Part shown: piece after piece, positions 26,579-36,085 of the stretch | How positions within the stretch are numbered: the stretch's first letter is position 1 | How the letters are laid out: each line of letters begins with the position of its first letter | Assembly (NCBI RefSeq): GCF_019974135.1 | Contig: NZ_AP025017.1 | Span: 1,240,001-1,304,000, forward strand | Direction: 5' to 3' | Length of the DNA stretch: 64,000 nucleotides | Source: Actinomyces capricornis | GTDB taxonomy: Bacteria; Actinomycetota; Actinomycetes; Actinomycetales; Actinomycetaceae | Made by a program: the position numbers and the translations under genes | Notes under the pieces: generated by a model | The model's input: only the letters and a program-made list of their open reading frames with translations | Told to the model about the DNA's origin: nothing | Database searches by the model: none

Positions 26579-27355
26579 TCAGCCGCGCAGGCGCACCGAC
26601 AGGCAGGTCACGCAGCCCTCGAGCTTCTCGAACTCGGAGATGTCGACCTCGGTGACTTCGTAGCCCCGGTCCCGGAAGAGCTGGGCCGATTGCGGCGCGT
26701 CGGCGGCCATGAGGATGCGATCCCCGCCCAGCAGCACCACATGCGCCCCCGACTCCTCGGGAACGGCCAGGAAGCGCTCCCACACGCCCGGGTCGTCCAC
26801 GAGGGGCTCGTAGCCGATGACCGTGCCGTCGGGCAGGGCGGTGACCGCCGACTTCAGGTGGAGCACCTTGGTCAGCGGCACCCCCACCGTCCGGGCGCCC
26901 TCGGCGGCCAGGTGCTCGGCGAGCTGGCGCACCCCCTCAGCATTGGTGCGCCCGCCCTGGCCCACCCACACGGTGCCGCCGAACTTCAGCACATCCCCGC
27001 CGTCGAGCGTCCCGGGCGCCTCGATGCGCTTGACCGTGTAGCCCTGGGCGCGCACGGCCTCCTCGGCGGCCTCCACCTCGGGCTTGCGCTCGTCGGCCCC
27101 CGGGCGGGTGACGACGGCGGTGCCCCCGTAGACCACGACGGCGTCCTCAACGAACACCGCATCGGGGCAGTCGGGGGCCGGCTCGACCTCGATGGTCTCC
27201 CAGCCCGCCTCATGGAGGGCATCGACATACCCCTGCCACTGGCGCTGGGCCAGCTCCAGGTCCACCTCCGTGCGCTCGATATGAGTGACCAGGCCCTCCG
27301 CCAGCCGCGGGCCGGGCCTGCGCACCAGCGCCTTCTTCCTCTCAAAGCTCGCCAT
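26579..27355 (-). CDS. ddaH: N(G),N(G)-dimethylarginine dimethylaminohydrolase (DDAH)
   Basis: A 258-residue enzyme of the amidinotransferase superfamily that hydrolyses methylarginines to citrulline and a methylamine. Visible features are the N-terminal ALVRRPGPRLAEGL, the CPDAVFVEDAVVV segment with the conserved acidic residue, APGTLDGGDVL, the catalytic His in VLHLKSAVT, and the catalytic Cys in the C-terminal GCVTCLSV. The start has GGAAGAGG upstream. It is divergent from an amino-acid permease gene, so the pair may take up and use arginine derivatives. That link is inferred from position only. Arginine deiminase is a less likely alternative at this length. Confidence 0.88.
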   Translation of the reverse strand: MASFERKKALVRRPGPRLAEGLVTHIERTEVDLELAQRQWQGYVDALHEAGWETIEVEPAPDCPDAVFVEDAVVVYGGTAVVTRPGADERKPEVEAAEEAVRAQGYTVKRIEAPGTLDGGDVLKFGGTVWVGQGGRTNAEGVRQLAEHLAAEGARTVGVPLTKVLHLKSAVTALPDGTVIGYEPLVDDPGVWERFLAVPEESGAHVVLLGGDRILMAADAPQSAQLFRDRGYEVTEVDISEFEKLEGCVTCLSVRLRG

Positions 27356-27496
27356 CGAGACCTCTTCCTTTCCGTTGGGCTCCTCATGGCCTTCGCGGTA
27401 CCAGGCCGGGTGTGGTAGAAAACTCACCTGGTATGAATCCTCATGCAGGCCACTGCATCCTTGGATGATACCTGATGTACTCGATGAGGAGGCTCT

Positions 27497-29008
27497 ATGA
27501 ATACGCCGACCCCCACCGCCTCTGACCACGGCGCCGCGGGCTCGGGCCCCACCAGCGCCTCCCAGGAGTCCAGCTCCCTGCACCGCAACCTCAAGATCCG
27601 CCACGTCAACCTCATCGCCATCGGCGGTGCGATCGGCACGGGCCTGTTCGTGGGCACGGGCCAGTCCATCTCCGCGGCGGGCCCCGGAGGGGCGGTCCTG
27701 TCCTACGGGATCATCGGCGTGGCCATCTTCTTCATGATGGGCGCCCTGGGCGAGATGGTCACCCACCGGCCCGTGGCGGGGGCCTTCGAGACCTATGCGG
27801 GCTCCTACGTGGAGCCGGCCCTGGGCTTCACCGTGGGCTGGATGTACTGGTACTCCTGCGCCATGACGATCGCCGTCGAGCTCGTCGCCAGCGCCATCAT
27901 CATGAAGTACTGGTTCCCCGACTCGCCCTCCTGGCTGTGGAGCACGCTGTTCCTGAGCATCATCCTGGTCCTCAACCTCTTCTCCGCACGCATCTTCGGG
28001 GAGTCGGAGTTCTGGTTCGCCGGGATCAAGGTCATCACCATCATCGTCTTCCTCATCGTGGGGGTGGCGATGATCGTGGGCATCATCGGGGGCCACGAGG
28101 TCGGCTACTCCAACTGGACCCGGGGTGAGGCCCCCTTCGTGGACGGCGCTGCCGGCACCTTCTCGGTGCTCATGGCCGCGGGCTTCTCCTTCATCGGCGT
28201 GGAGTCCGCCGCGGTGGCCGCCGGGGAGGCGGAGAACCCGCGCAAGACCATGCCCCGGGCGATCAACTCGGTGTTCGTGCGCATCATGCTGTTCTACATC
28301 GGCGCCATCGCCGTGGTCTCCACCCTGGTGGCCTACACCGACCCCAACCTCCTGAGCGCCTCGGAGGACAACATCGCCGCCAGCCCCTTCACCATCGTCT
28401 TCGAGCGGGCCGGGCTGGCCCTGGCCGCGGCCCTCATGAACGCCGTCGTGCTGACCTCGGTGCTCTCGGCGGGCAACTCGGCGCTCTACGTGGCCTCGCG
28501 CCTGCTGTACTCCATGGCCTGCGCGGGCCGGGCGCCGCGCGTGTGCAGCCGGGTCTCGGCCCACGGGGTGCCGGTGTGGGCGGTCCTGGCCACGGTGGCG
28601 GTCTCGATGCTGGGCTTCCTGTCCTCCCTGGTGGGGGACTCGGTGGCCTACACCTGGTTCTACAATGCCACGGGCCTGACGGGCTTCATCGTGTGGGTGG
28701 GGGTGTGCCTGGCGCACCTGCGCTTCCGCGCCGCCTGGCGGGCCCAGGGGCGCACCACGGCAGAGCTGCCCTACAGGGCCTGGCTCTTCCCGGCGGGCAC
28801 CTGGTTCGCCCTCATCGTGTTCATCGCCGTCATCCTGGGGCAGGGGATCGCCCTGGCGGTCTCCGGATTCACCTGGTACGGGCTGCTGGTGGCCTATGTG
28901 GGCCTGCCCATCACGGTGGCCCTGTGGCTGGGCTTCCGGCTGGCGCGCGGCTCGCGCCTCATCCCCCTGGGGCGCATCGACCTGTCCGCCTCCGACGTCC
29001 AGGAGTAG
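27497..29008 (+). CDS. Amino acid permease (APC superfamily, AAT family)
   Basis: A 503-residue, roughly 12-segment transporter. The N-terminus HRNLKIRHVNLIAIGGAIGTGLFVGTG is the AAT-family signature, and GFSFIGVESAAVAAGEAENPRKTMPRAI is the conserved TM6 region with the (G/A)E(A/S)xNP motif. It should import a basic or neutral amino acid with protons; specificity is not readable. GAGGAGG lies 5 nt before the ATG. It is divergent from ddaH, which makes a basic amino acid such as arginine, lysine or a methylarginine a reasonable guess. Confidence 0.9.
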   Translation: MNTPTPTASDHGAAGSGPTSASQESSSLHRNLKIRHVNLIAIGGAIGTGLFVGTGQSISAAGPGGAVLSYGIIGVAIFFMMGALGEMVTHRPVAGAFETYAGSYVEPALGFTVGWMYWYSCAMTIAVELVASAIIMKYWFPDSPSWLWSTLFLSIILVLNLFSARIFGESEFWFAGIKVITIIVFLIVGVAMIVGIIGGHEVGYSNWTRGEAPFVDGAAGTFSVLMAAGFSFIGVESAAVAAGEAENPRKTMPRAINSVFVRIMLFYIGAIAVVSTLVAYTDPNLLSASEDNIAASPFTIVFERAGLALAAALMNAVVLTSVLSAGNSALYVASRLLYSMACAGRAPRVCSRVSAHGVPVWAVLATVAVSMLGFLSSLVGDSVAYTWFYNATGLTGFIVWVGVCLAHLRFRAAWRAQGRTTAELPYRAWLFPAGTWFALIVFIAVILGQGIALAVSGFTWYGLLVAYVGLPITVALWLGFRLARGSRLIPLGRIDLSASDVQE

Positions 29009-29053
29009 ACCCACCCGCCGACGACGCCGGGCAGCCCTCGCGCCCCCTGCCGC

Positions 29054-30478
29054 CTACTCGTAGGCGGGCTCGGGTGTGATGTCGCGGGCCATGTTGGCGA
29101 AGCGGGACAGGTGCCCCTGGAAGGCCACCGGGATGGTGCGGGTCTGGCCGTTGCGGTGCTTGGCCACGATGATGTCGGCCTCCCCGGGGCGCTCCTCGGG
29201 GCTGTAGTACTCGGGGCGGTGCAGCAGCATGATGATGTCGGCGTCCTGCTCCAGGGAGCCGGATTCTCGCAGGTCGCTCATCTGGGGCTTGTTGCCGGTG
29301 CGCTGCTCGGGACCGCGGTTGAGCTGGGCGACGGCGATGACCGGGATCTCCAGCTCCTTGGCCAGCAGCTTGAGGGAGCGGGAGAACTCCGAGACCTCCT
29401 GCTGGCGCGACTCCACCCGCTTGCCCGAGCTCATCAACTGCAGGTAGTCGATGACCATGAGGCCCAGGTTGTGCTGCTGCTTCATGCGCAGGGCCTTGGA
29501 GCGGATCTCGGGCATGGTGAGGTTGGGGGAGTCGTCGATGAACAGGGGCGCGTTGGAGACGGGGTTGTAGGCCAGGGCCACGTCCGTCCAGTCCCGGTCC
29601 TCCATCTGGCGCGAGCCGCGCAGCTTGTTCATGTCCACCCCGGACTCGGCGGCCAGGATGCGCATCATCAGCTCCATGCGCCCCATCTCCAGGGAGAAGT
29701 AGCAGCTGGCGATGCCGTGGTGGATGGAGGCGGCGCGGCAGAAGTCGACCGCCAGGGTGGACTTGCCCATGGCGGGGCGCGCGGCCACGATGATCATCTG
29801 TCCGGCGTGCAGGCCGCCGGTGAGCTCGTCGAGCTCCAGGAAGTCGGTGGGCACGCCGGTCATGGCGCCGTTGTCCCGGTTCTGGGCGGCCTCGATCTCC
29901 AGGTTGGCCTCGTTGAGGAGCTCGGCGACCGGGATGTAGTCCTCCTTCTCCCCCTCGTGGTGGGCCACGGCGTAGACCTCGGCCTCGGCCAGGGTGACGA
30001 GGTTGGCGATGTCCCCGGCGTCGGTGGAGTAGCCCAGCTGGGTGATGCGGGTGCCGGCCTGGACCAGCCCGCGCATGAGCGCTTTATCCTTGACGATACG
30101 CGCGTAGTAGCCGGCGTTGGCGGCGGTGGGCACGGTGGCCATGAGGGAGGCCAGGTAGGGCGCTCCCCCGATGCGCTCGAGCTCCCCGCGCCGGGCGAGC
30201 TCGTCGGCGACGATGAGCGGGTCGGCCGGCTCGGAGCGGTTGTAGATGTCGACGACGGCGTTGAAGATCGACTCGTGGGCGGAGCGGTAGAACTCGGGGC
30301 CGCGCAGCACGTCGATGACGTCGGTGATGGCCTCCTTGCTCAGGAGCATGCCCCCCAGGGTGGCCATCTCGGCGTCGAGGTCCTGGGGCGGGAGGCGGTC
30401 GAAGGCGCCGTCGTAGGCCTCGTAGCGGGAGGCGGGGGCACCGTCCTCCCCCTGGCCTCTGCCATCCCTGTCGTCCAT
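29054..30478 (-). CDS. dnaB: Replicative DNA helicase
   Basis: A 474-residue hexameric replication-fork helicase. The N-terminal domain opens RLPPQDLDAEMATLGGMLLSKEAI. The RecA-like motor has Walker A ARPAMGKSTLAVDF, CYFSLEMGRMEL, Walker B LMVIDYLQLMSS, and the arginine-finger region HRNGQTRTIPVAF. There is no intein. The start has GAGGAGGG upstream; longer frames lack a site. It lies about 6 kb from rpsF-ssb-rpsR-rplI, a neighbourhood that in many actinobacteria is near the origin. The upstream gap contains a perfect DnaA box. Confidence 0.97.
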   Translation of the reverse strand: MDDRDGRGQGEDGAPASRYEAYDGAFDRLPPQDLDAEMATLGGMLLSKEAITDVIDVLRGPEFYRSAHESIFNAVVDIYNRSEPADPLIVADELARRGELERIGGAPYLASLMATVPTAANAGYYARIVKDKALMRGLVQAGTRITQLGYSTDAGDIANLVTLAEAEVYAVAHHEGEKEDYIPVAELLNEANLEIEAAQNRDNGAMTGVPTDFLELDELTGGLHAGQMIIVAARPAMGKSTLAVDFCRAASIHHGIASCYFSLEMGRMELMMRILAAESGVDMNKLRGSRQMEDRDWTDVALAYNPVSNAPLFIDDSPNLTMPEIRSKALRMKQQHNLGLMVIDYLQLMSSGKRVESRQQEVSEFSRSLKLLAKELEIPVIAVAQLNRGPEQRTGNKPQMSDLRESGSLEQDADIIMLLHRPEYYSPEERPGEADIIVAKHRNGQTRTIPVAFQGHLSRFANMARDITPEPAYE

Positions 30479-31192
30479 CCCGGAGCCCTCCTCACGTCCC
30501 GTGCGCAGCCGCCGCGCTGCCTGCGCCGTCCCGACGACGGACGCCTGGTGGGCACCCGGCGGGCGTTGCGCGCGCGTGACCATAGCGGGTGCGTGGGCGC
30601 CTGGCAAACGCCACGAGGGCGGGGGCTGGGGATATCTCCCCAGTGCCTGTGGACTGGCCCACCGGCCCTGTGGAGGATGGGCGGCGACCTGTGGGCGGAG
30701 GTGTGCACGGCTCCCCTGAACGACACCTGAACAGAGTACCAAGCGCTGCGATTCCAAGGAAAAGTGCCGTCAGGCAATCCATAGGAAGTTCCCACCGGAT
30801 CACAACTTGGAACTGTGGATAAGTGTGTATCTCTGTGGACAAAGGTCATTCTGGAGTTGAGGTTCGCGGTGTTTGTGGGAGTTCCACACTCTCATTGGCC
30901 GAGGTTTTCCCCAGGCTCACACTCCCTTATTGACGTCAGCCGCCTTGCCGCATGTTTGCAGGATACTCCCAGGTTCAACGGGTGTGGGCCTGCCGGCCCT
31001 CTTGAGGGGATCCACAGGCGGCACGCGTTCCGGTGCCCCGGCCCAGGCGCATCGAGCCCGGGCGCCCCGGCGCTGGTCCTCCGCCTCCTGCGGCACTGCC
31101 CTCGGCGGTGGGCCGCACTATGCCTCTCGGGGCGCCGTGCCACACCCTGAGACCAGGGCGGCCTCCACCGCCTGGGGCCCGACAATGGGTGC
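30479..31192. other. Gene-less region upstream of dnaB with DnaA-box-like sites
   Basis: 714 bp. A perfect DnaA box on the minus strand, TGTGGATAA (30814-30822), is followed by TGTGGACAA (30834-30842), one base off. TGTGGA also occurs near 30650 and 30670, and ATCCACA near 31010. This may be a DnaA-controlled promoter of dnaB or a minor DnaA-binding cluster. No dnaA or dnaN is present, so it is probably not the origin. The right part is GC-rich and leads to the MATE gene. Confidence 0.4.
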
Positions 31193-32725
31193 GTGCCCTT
31201 CGCCGACCCTCATGCCGTCCCCGACCCGGCCCCCGGGCTGAACCGCCGCATCCTGTCCTTGGCACTGCCCGCCCTGGGCGCCCTGGTGGCCGAGCCGCTC
31301 TTCATCCTCATCGACTCGGCGATGGTCGGGCACCTGGGCACCACGAGCCTGGCAGGTCTGTCCTTGGCCTCGACGATCCTGACCACGACCGTGGGGCTCT
31401 TCGTCTTCCTGGCCTACTCCACGACGGCGACGACGGCGCGGCTCTTCGGGGCGGGTCGGCGCCGTCAGGGGCTGAGCGCGGGCGTGGACGGGGTGTGGCT
31501 GGCACTGCTCCTGGGCCTGGGGGCGGCGGCGGTCCTGGGTGCGGGTGCCCCCTGGATCGTGGCGGCCATGGGGGCCGAGAGTGAGGTGGCCCGGGCGGCC
31601 GTGGCCTATCTGTGGGCCTCGGCTCCGGGTCTGCCGGGCATGCTCGTGGTCTTCGCCGCCACGGGCGTGCTGCGGGGCCTGCTCGATACGCGCACGCCCT
31701 TCGTGGTGGCCTGTGGCGGGGCGGTGCTCAACACCGCTCTCAACGCCTTCCTGCTCTATGGGCTGGACCTGGGGATCGCCGGCTCTGGCGCAGGCACGGC
31801 GACGGCGCAGACGCTCATGGCGGTGGCGCTGGTGGCGCCGGTGGCGCGTGCGGCGCGCACTGAGGGCCTGGGCCTGCGGCCGCATCGGGCCGGGGTGGGC
31901 GGCTCACTGGTGGAGGGACTGCCGCTGCTGGTGCGCACGCTGAGCCTGCGTGCGGCGATCGTGGCGACGGTGTGGGCTGCCACCGCCCTGGGGCCGGCCT
32001 CCTTGGCGGCCCATCAGGTGGCCTTCACCCTGTGGAGCTTCGCGGCCTTCGCCCTGGATGCCCTGGCGGTGGCCGCCCAGGCGCTCATCGGCACGGCCCT
32101 GGGCCGGGCCGACGCCGAGCAGGCGGGTGCTGGACCAGGGGATGCTGAGATGACCGGCCCTGGGCGGACGGATGCCGAGCCCGAGCGTGCGGAGCGGAAG
32201 GGCGTCGAGCAGGCGCACCTGGATGAGTCGGGCGGTCGGACGGCCCCGGTTCCTCCGGCCGACGGCCCCGGAGCGGAGGGCCCCGTGGCAGACGCTTCCG
32301 GAAGCGCGGGGGCGGCGTCGATCGATGCGGTGCTGCGCCGGAGCCTGGCCTGGGGCGTGGGGACCGGGGCCGCCATCGGCCTGGTGCTAGCGGTGGCGAG
32401 CCCGTGGCTGCCGTGGATCTTCACCTCGGATTCCTCGGTGAGGGGCCTGGCGGTTCCGGTGCTGGTCATCATGGCCTCGGCCATGCCTCTGGCAGGTGCG
32501 GTCTACCTCTTCGATGGGGTGCTCATGGGGGCGGGGGATGGCCGTTATCTGGCCAGGGCGGGCCTGCTCACCCTGGCGGCGTACCTGCCGCTGGCGGTGG
32601 CTGTGGGGCAGGGCTGGCTGGGCGGGGGCCTGGCTGCGCTGTGGCTGGCCTTCGCCTGGGTGTTCATGGGGGCCCGGGCCGTGACCACGGGCCTGCGCGC
32701 CCGGGGCAGCGCCTGGCGGGCGTGA
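31193..32725 (+). CDS. MATE family efflux transporter (DinF-like)
   Basis: A 510-residue MATE exporter of the DinF branch, which uses H+ or Na+ gradients to expel drugs or toxic metabolites. The first lobe opens LNRRILSLALPALGALVAEPLFILIDSAMVGHLG, with the repeated hydrophobic segments expected of 12 TM helices. The centre (about residues 305-378) holds a hydrophilic, Gly/Ala/Glu-rich stretch unusual for MATE proteins; it probably lengthens the loop between the two lobes. The start is GTG 31193 after ACAAT, possibly leaderless. It is convergent with a lipoprotein gene. Confidence 0.88.
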   Translation: MPFADPHAVPDPAPGLNRRILSLALPALGALVAEPLFILIDSAMVGHLGTTSLAGLSLASTILTTTVGLFVFLAYSTTATTARLFGAGRRRQGLSAGVDGVWLALLLGLGAAAVLGAGAPWIVAAMGAESEVARAAVAYLWASAPGLPGMLVVFAATGVLRGLLDTRTPFVVACGGAVLNTALNAFLLYGLDLGIAGSGAGTATAQTLMAVALVAPVARAARTEGLGLRPHRAGVGGSLVEGLPLLVRTLSLRAAIVATVWAATALGPASLAAHQVAFTLWSFAAFALDALAVAAQALIGTALGRADAEQAGAGPGDAEMTGPGRTDAEPERAERKGVEQAHLDESGGRTAPVPPADGPGAEGPVADASGSAGAASIDAVLRRSLAWGVGTGAAIGLVLAVASPWLPWIFTSDSSVRGLAVPVLVIMASAMPLAGAVYLFDGVLMGAGDGRYLARAGLLTLAAYLPLAVAVGQGWLGGGLAALWLAFAWVFMGARAVTTGLRARGSAWRA

Positions 32726-32806
32726 GCAGCGCTCGGGCCGATGGGCTGCTCAGGCCTGATGCCGCCAGCCTGACGGGCTTTGGCCACTACCCTCGTCGAC
32801 GGCGTG

Positions 32807-33502
32807 TCACCCGTCTTCTGGATCAGTGGTCGGCGGGGCGGTGGCCGGCACTGAGGGCGGGCGATAGGACTCCATCGGCTCATCCAGGCCGGGAATCGGC
32901 TCATCCCCGCACAGCCACGGGGTCGAGGCCTCCACCAAGGAGATCAACGCCTCACGAGGATCACCATTAACATCAGACACTCTCAAAAATTGCGTCTTCA
33001 TATAGCGATCCCCGCAGACGAACACCGCCGTGGCGTACCGGGCCTTCTCCCCAGTATCCACCCAGGCCTCACCACTACCCTCCACACCCGCGATCTCGAA
33101 GGTCGAGTACGTGTCCCCACCGCCGATACCAGACCGATCGTTAGGAGTAACATCCCTGGCACTGAAACCGAAATCAGAATAATATAAAGTATAATCGCGA
33201 GGACCTCCTCGCCTCACGGAGCACTCCGAGTTCGGGATTCGACCTTTGAATCCATAAGCCCTGGTCGTCACGGGCTCCCCGAAAAGATCCTCAAATATCT
33301 CCGTCGATAAACCCGAGCAATGGAACGATTCCCCTGCGGAGAAGTCGATCTCCGAGACCGGCCTCCCCCACGGCACCTGCGATGGAGACGCAGTCCCACC
33401 CCCACCAGTCCCGCCAATGTGCGAACAACCCATACATGTAACAACAGTCCAAAGCAACGACACCCACAGCGCCACACGACGACGCATCCGCCAGACTTTC
33501 AT
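32807..33502 (-). CDS. Putative secreted lipoprotein
   Basis: A 231-residue protein starting at MKVWRMRRRVALWVSLLWTVVTCMGCSHIGG, with GAGGAG upstream of the ATG. A basic N-terminus, a hydrophobic stretch, and Cys23/Cys26 followed by a Gly-rich linker suggest lipid attachment, although the lipobox is not canonical. Four further cysteines (FHCSG, SECSV, FVCGD, WLCGD) may form disulfides. The C-terminus is Pro/Thr-rich. No family is recognised. It is the last of three same-strand genes in the GC-poor stretch, 41 nt after the 680-residue protein. Confidence 0.55.
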   Translation of the reverse strand: MKVWRMRRRVALWVSLLWTVVTCMGCSHIGGTGGGGTASPSQVPWGRPVSEIDFSAGESFHCSGLSTEIFEDLFGEPVTTRAYGFKGRIPNSECSVRRGGPRDYTLYYSDFGFSARDVTPNDRSGIGGGDTYSTFEIAGVEGSGEAWVDTGEKARYATAVFVCGDRYMKTQFLRVSDVNGDPREALISLVEASTPWLCGDEPIPGLDEPMESYRPPSVPATAPPTTDPEDG

Positions 33503-33543
33503 ACCGCACTCCTCATCACTCCTGCCGCCCAAGCCGCGCCAAC

Positions 33544-35586
33544 TCACCCAAGTTTAGCCGCATCATAGCCCTTATCGAATGGCTCCTTTGAGAATCTTGA
33601 CAGAGTCTCCGCATCGCCGAGAACATCGAGCTCGTGCTCCGCAATATGTGTCAGCGCAACATCGATATCCTCATTTTTCTCCGAATTCTGATCGAAGGGC
33701 TTGACCTTTCCCTCATCACTGATGATCGGAGCCACATTGCTCCGCTCCTGCTTGGAGATATTCTCCAACTCCTCCTGGGAGTAGACTCCGGCATTGAGGA
33801 GCCGCGCAGTTATCGCATCAACACCAATATCCTTGGCTTTTTCGGAGACGGCATGGTTTCCCCGCTTCGCGACATCCTCGTGTTTTTCATGAGTGATCTC
33901 CCAGGCGCTCACCGCTATATCCCCAACCGTCCCTGCAGTCGGAATGGGAACAAGATTAGCAGCTCCTTTAAGCAGCGTCGCCCGAAAGGCATCAGCATCA
34001 TCCTTGTCTTTCGCCTTCTTCTCCAGCAGGTTAGCCGTGGCTCCCACGAAGAAACCGTTGGTCATACTCTCCTCTTCAATGACCGTGCGCAGATTCTCAG
34101 CGTCACCGGTGCCACGATAGGAGTCCAATGCCCACTGGTAACGATCGTCTCTGTAAGACGAGATCTTCTGCCCGAGGCGCTCTGATGCCTTCTCATCCTG
34201 CTGCACCTGCCCCACGAGATTGGAGAGTGCTTGATCCGTGATCACGGGTACTACCGAGTTTCCGTTCGCGGGGTACCCCTCCCCCGAGACATCAGTTGTA
34301 ACGCCATTTTCATCCCCAGGCCTAGCTGACTCATCGATGCCCTCTGGGAACACGCCCAGCGCATCACCAATAAGGCCGCGAGCTCCAGACGACATATCGA
34401 CGGGCTCCGACGTTCCACCTAACCCATTAAGCACTCCTGCGAGCGCCGCGATCCTTGTCTTCTCGTTCTCGATCGTCAACTCGGAACCTCCCGCGGCAGT
34501 CTGATAGGCCAGGCTCGCCCAATCATCCGTCCAAGTGTTCTCACCCACGGGATACTTCTCCACGAGCGACTTCGCTCTGTCGCGTATGACCTCCTGCTCT
34601 TGTTGTGAGGATCCACTATCACTACCACCAACGCCCATCCAAGAGTCGAAAGCCTCCTGGTTTCCGGTCATTGCATGAACGATGCCGGGAAGAGCAGTCC
34701 GATCATCGCCCCCAGGGTCAACTTCATCCAAAGCGAGGCGCTCCGATTCTTCGTGCCCTTCCAGACTAGTACCAAGGGTCACCAGCATGGCATCATTGTA
34801 ATCAAGGCCGACATTTTCCGTAATGCCGTCGCCATTGACGTCCTTTTCTACCGAGGACCCGAAGATCGCGTTGAACGATGACATGCTCTGGGGCCCTCCG
34901 GACTTGGCCGCCTCAGCCATTTGCGAGCCAAAATTCTCACCTTTCTCCTCACTCCATGTCACCGACGCGATTGACAGTAGGTGCGCGTATGACCCGGCCG
35001 CCTTCTCACCTCCATCCCAACCAGACGCCCACACCCTTTCGCCACCACCTATATGTAAGACAAAACCAGAGGCCTCTTCAACAGTAATCGGCCCATCAAT
35101 GAGTCCCTCAGGTCCTAAGGAATTAATCACCTCATTGGCATAGACAGGATTATCCCAGTCTTTCTTAACCTCGTCGGAGAGATCATTCCAATCCTCTTCC
35201 GACCCATCAAAGTTCTTCAACTTTTCAGCATGTTGACGCGCTCGCTCGATCGCTTTCTGATTATTCTGTTCGACATTTTCAACAGTATCCGCGACGCCAT
35301 CCGGAAGATAGTAGACCAGACGTCCAGAAGCAGCAGGCATCGTAATGCCGAGCGAGTTAGCCTTTTGGGCGGCATCTAACCTCACGCTAAGTTCGTGAAC
35401 ATACCCTAAGAGCACGAACTTATGCAATGCCACATTCATGGCGAGCCACGTAAAACTGCAGGGACTCCCCTCTAGAATGTTCTTAGCAGTGATGGATGAA
35501 CTAGATTCCGTGACACTCGTGGCCCAGGTTTTATTCTGAGTAATCAGTGCCTCAACACCCTCGGGGTCAATCGATACATAGGCCAT
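33544..35586 (-). CDS. Large WXG/ESX-like protein, possibly DUF6571-related
   Basis: A 680-residue acidic protein starting MAYVSIDPEGVEALITQNKTW, with AAGGG 7 nt before the ATG. The N-terminal about 110 residues are helical and resemble WXG/ESX-type secreted proteins (SIDPEGVEALI, then SVRLDAAQKANSLG). The middle has a DVNGDGITENVGLDYNDA segment that looks like a calcium-binding loop and a long Asp/Ser-rich linker (GGSDSGSSQQEQEVIRDRAK). The C-terminal region is helical without a recognised toxin motif. There is no signal peptide, consistent with type VII export, but no ESX core genes are in the window. GC content is clearly lower than the host average. Confidence 0.55.
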   Translation of the reverse strand: MAYVSIDPEGVEALITQNKTWATSVTESSSSITAKNILEGSPCSFTWLAMNVALHKFVLLGYVHELSVRLDAAQKANSLGITMPAASGRLVYYLPDGVADTVENVEQNNQKAIERARQHAEKLKNFDGSEEDWNDLSDEVKKDWDNPVYANEVINSLGPEGLIDGPITVEEASGFVLHIGGGERVWASGWDGGEKAAGSYAHLLSIASVTWSEEKGENFGSQMAEAAKSGGPQSMSSFNAIFGSSVEKDVNGDGITENVGLDYNDAMLVTLGTSLEGHEESERLALDEVDPGGDDRTALPGIVHAMTGNQEAFDSWMGVGGSDSGSSQQEQEVIRDRAKSLVEKYPVGENTWTDDWASLAYQTAAGGSELTIENEKTRIAALAGVLNGLGGTSEPVDMSSGARGLIGDALGVFPEGIDESARPGDENGVTTDVSGEGYPANGNSVVPVITDQALSNLVGQVQQDEKASERLGQKISSYRDDRYQWALDSYRGTGDAENLRTVIEEESMTNGFFVGATANLLEKKAKDKDDADAFRATLLKGAANLVPIPTAGTVGDIAVSAWEITHEKHEDVAKRGNHAVSEKAKDIGVDAITARLLNAGVYSQEELENISKQERSNVAPIISDEGKVKPFDQNSEKNEDIDVALTHIAEHELDVLGDAETLSRFSKEPFDKGYDAAKLG

Positions 35587-35719
35587 TATCTACCCTTTCA
35601 AATGTGCTCGTGCTTCGTAGGCATGCCCTTCAGGAAGCAGCCTTCCGCGGCGGAAGCGTCTCGTCAATACATACATATACCTAGTTGCGGCGAACATGCG
35701 CTTCATCGTCAGCAGCTAC

Positions 35720-36085
35720 TCAAACCTCAACGCCCTCATCCTCATAAGGGATTCTCGCCTGGCCGTTCCAGTTCGAACGTGAATCAAAGTAATCCGCACT
35801 ATTTGGCTCGCTCTGCCAGTCCTCATGAATATCATCCTTCAGGCGGATGAAATCATCGATAATAGTCTGAATAATTCCTTGCATCGATTCCGCCAGACTA
35901 TCAGCTACCGGAGAGTCCCACAGATCTCCCCCATAACCGAGCCCTCGAGTCAACGCTACAGGCTTCGCAGCCTCGCCGACCATATTTGCGCCAACCTCAT
36001 CTACCTCATCCTCGGCGGTATCGTCGACGGCCTTAATGGCATCCTTCTTCAGGTTCTTATAACTAAGCGTTGTCGGATCGGTCAC
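35720..36085 (-). CDS. Small acidic helical protein, possible WXG100-like partner
   Basis: About 121 residues. The GTG at 36085 is preferred because GAAGGA lies 10 nt upstream; another GTG 9 nt earlier is only 1 nt from that site. It contains NLKKDAIKAVDDTAEDEVDEV, then a long amphipathic helix ADSLAESMQGIIQTIIDDF and a turn with HEDWQSEPN. The size, helix-turn-helix feel and position upstream of the 680-residue protein suggest a small T7SS-type chaperone or partner. No family match is certain. Confidence 0.5.
   Translation of the reverse strand: MTDPTTLSYKNLKKDAIKAVDDTAEDEVDEVGANMVGEAAKPVALTRGLGYGGDLWDSPVADSLAESMQGIIQTIIDDFIRLKDDIHEDWQSEPNSADYFDSRSNWNGQARIPYEDEGVEV

Noticed and set aside
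26579..29014. 811-codon frame reading antisense through the amino-acid permease into ddaH
   Set aside because: Only the last 258 codons look like a protein (DDAH); the rest is His/Gly/Asp-rich antisense of the permease.
30479..31192. Chromosomal origin of replication
   Set aside because: Only one perfect and one near-perfect DnaA box, no AT-rich unwinding region, and no dnaA or dnaN in the window.
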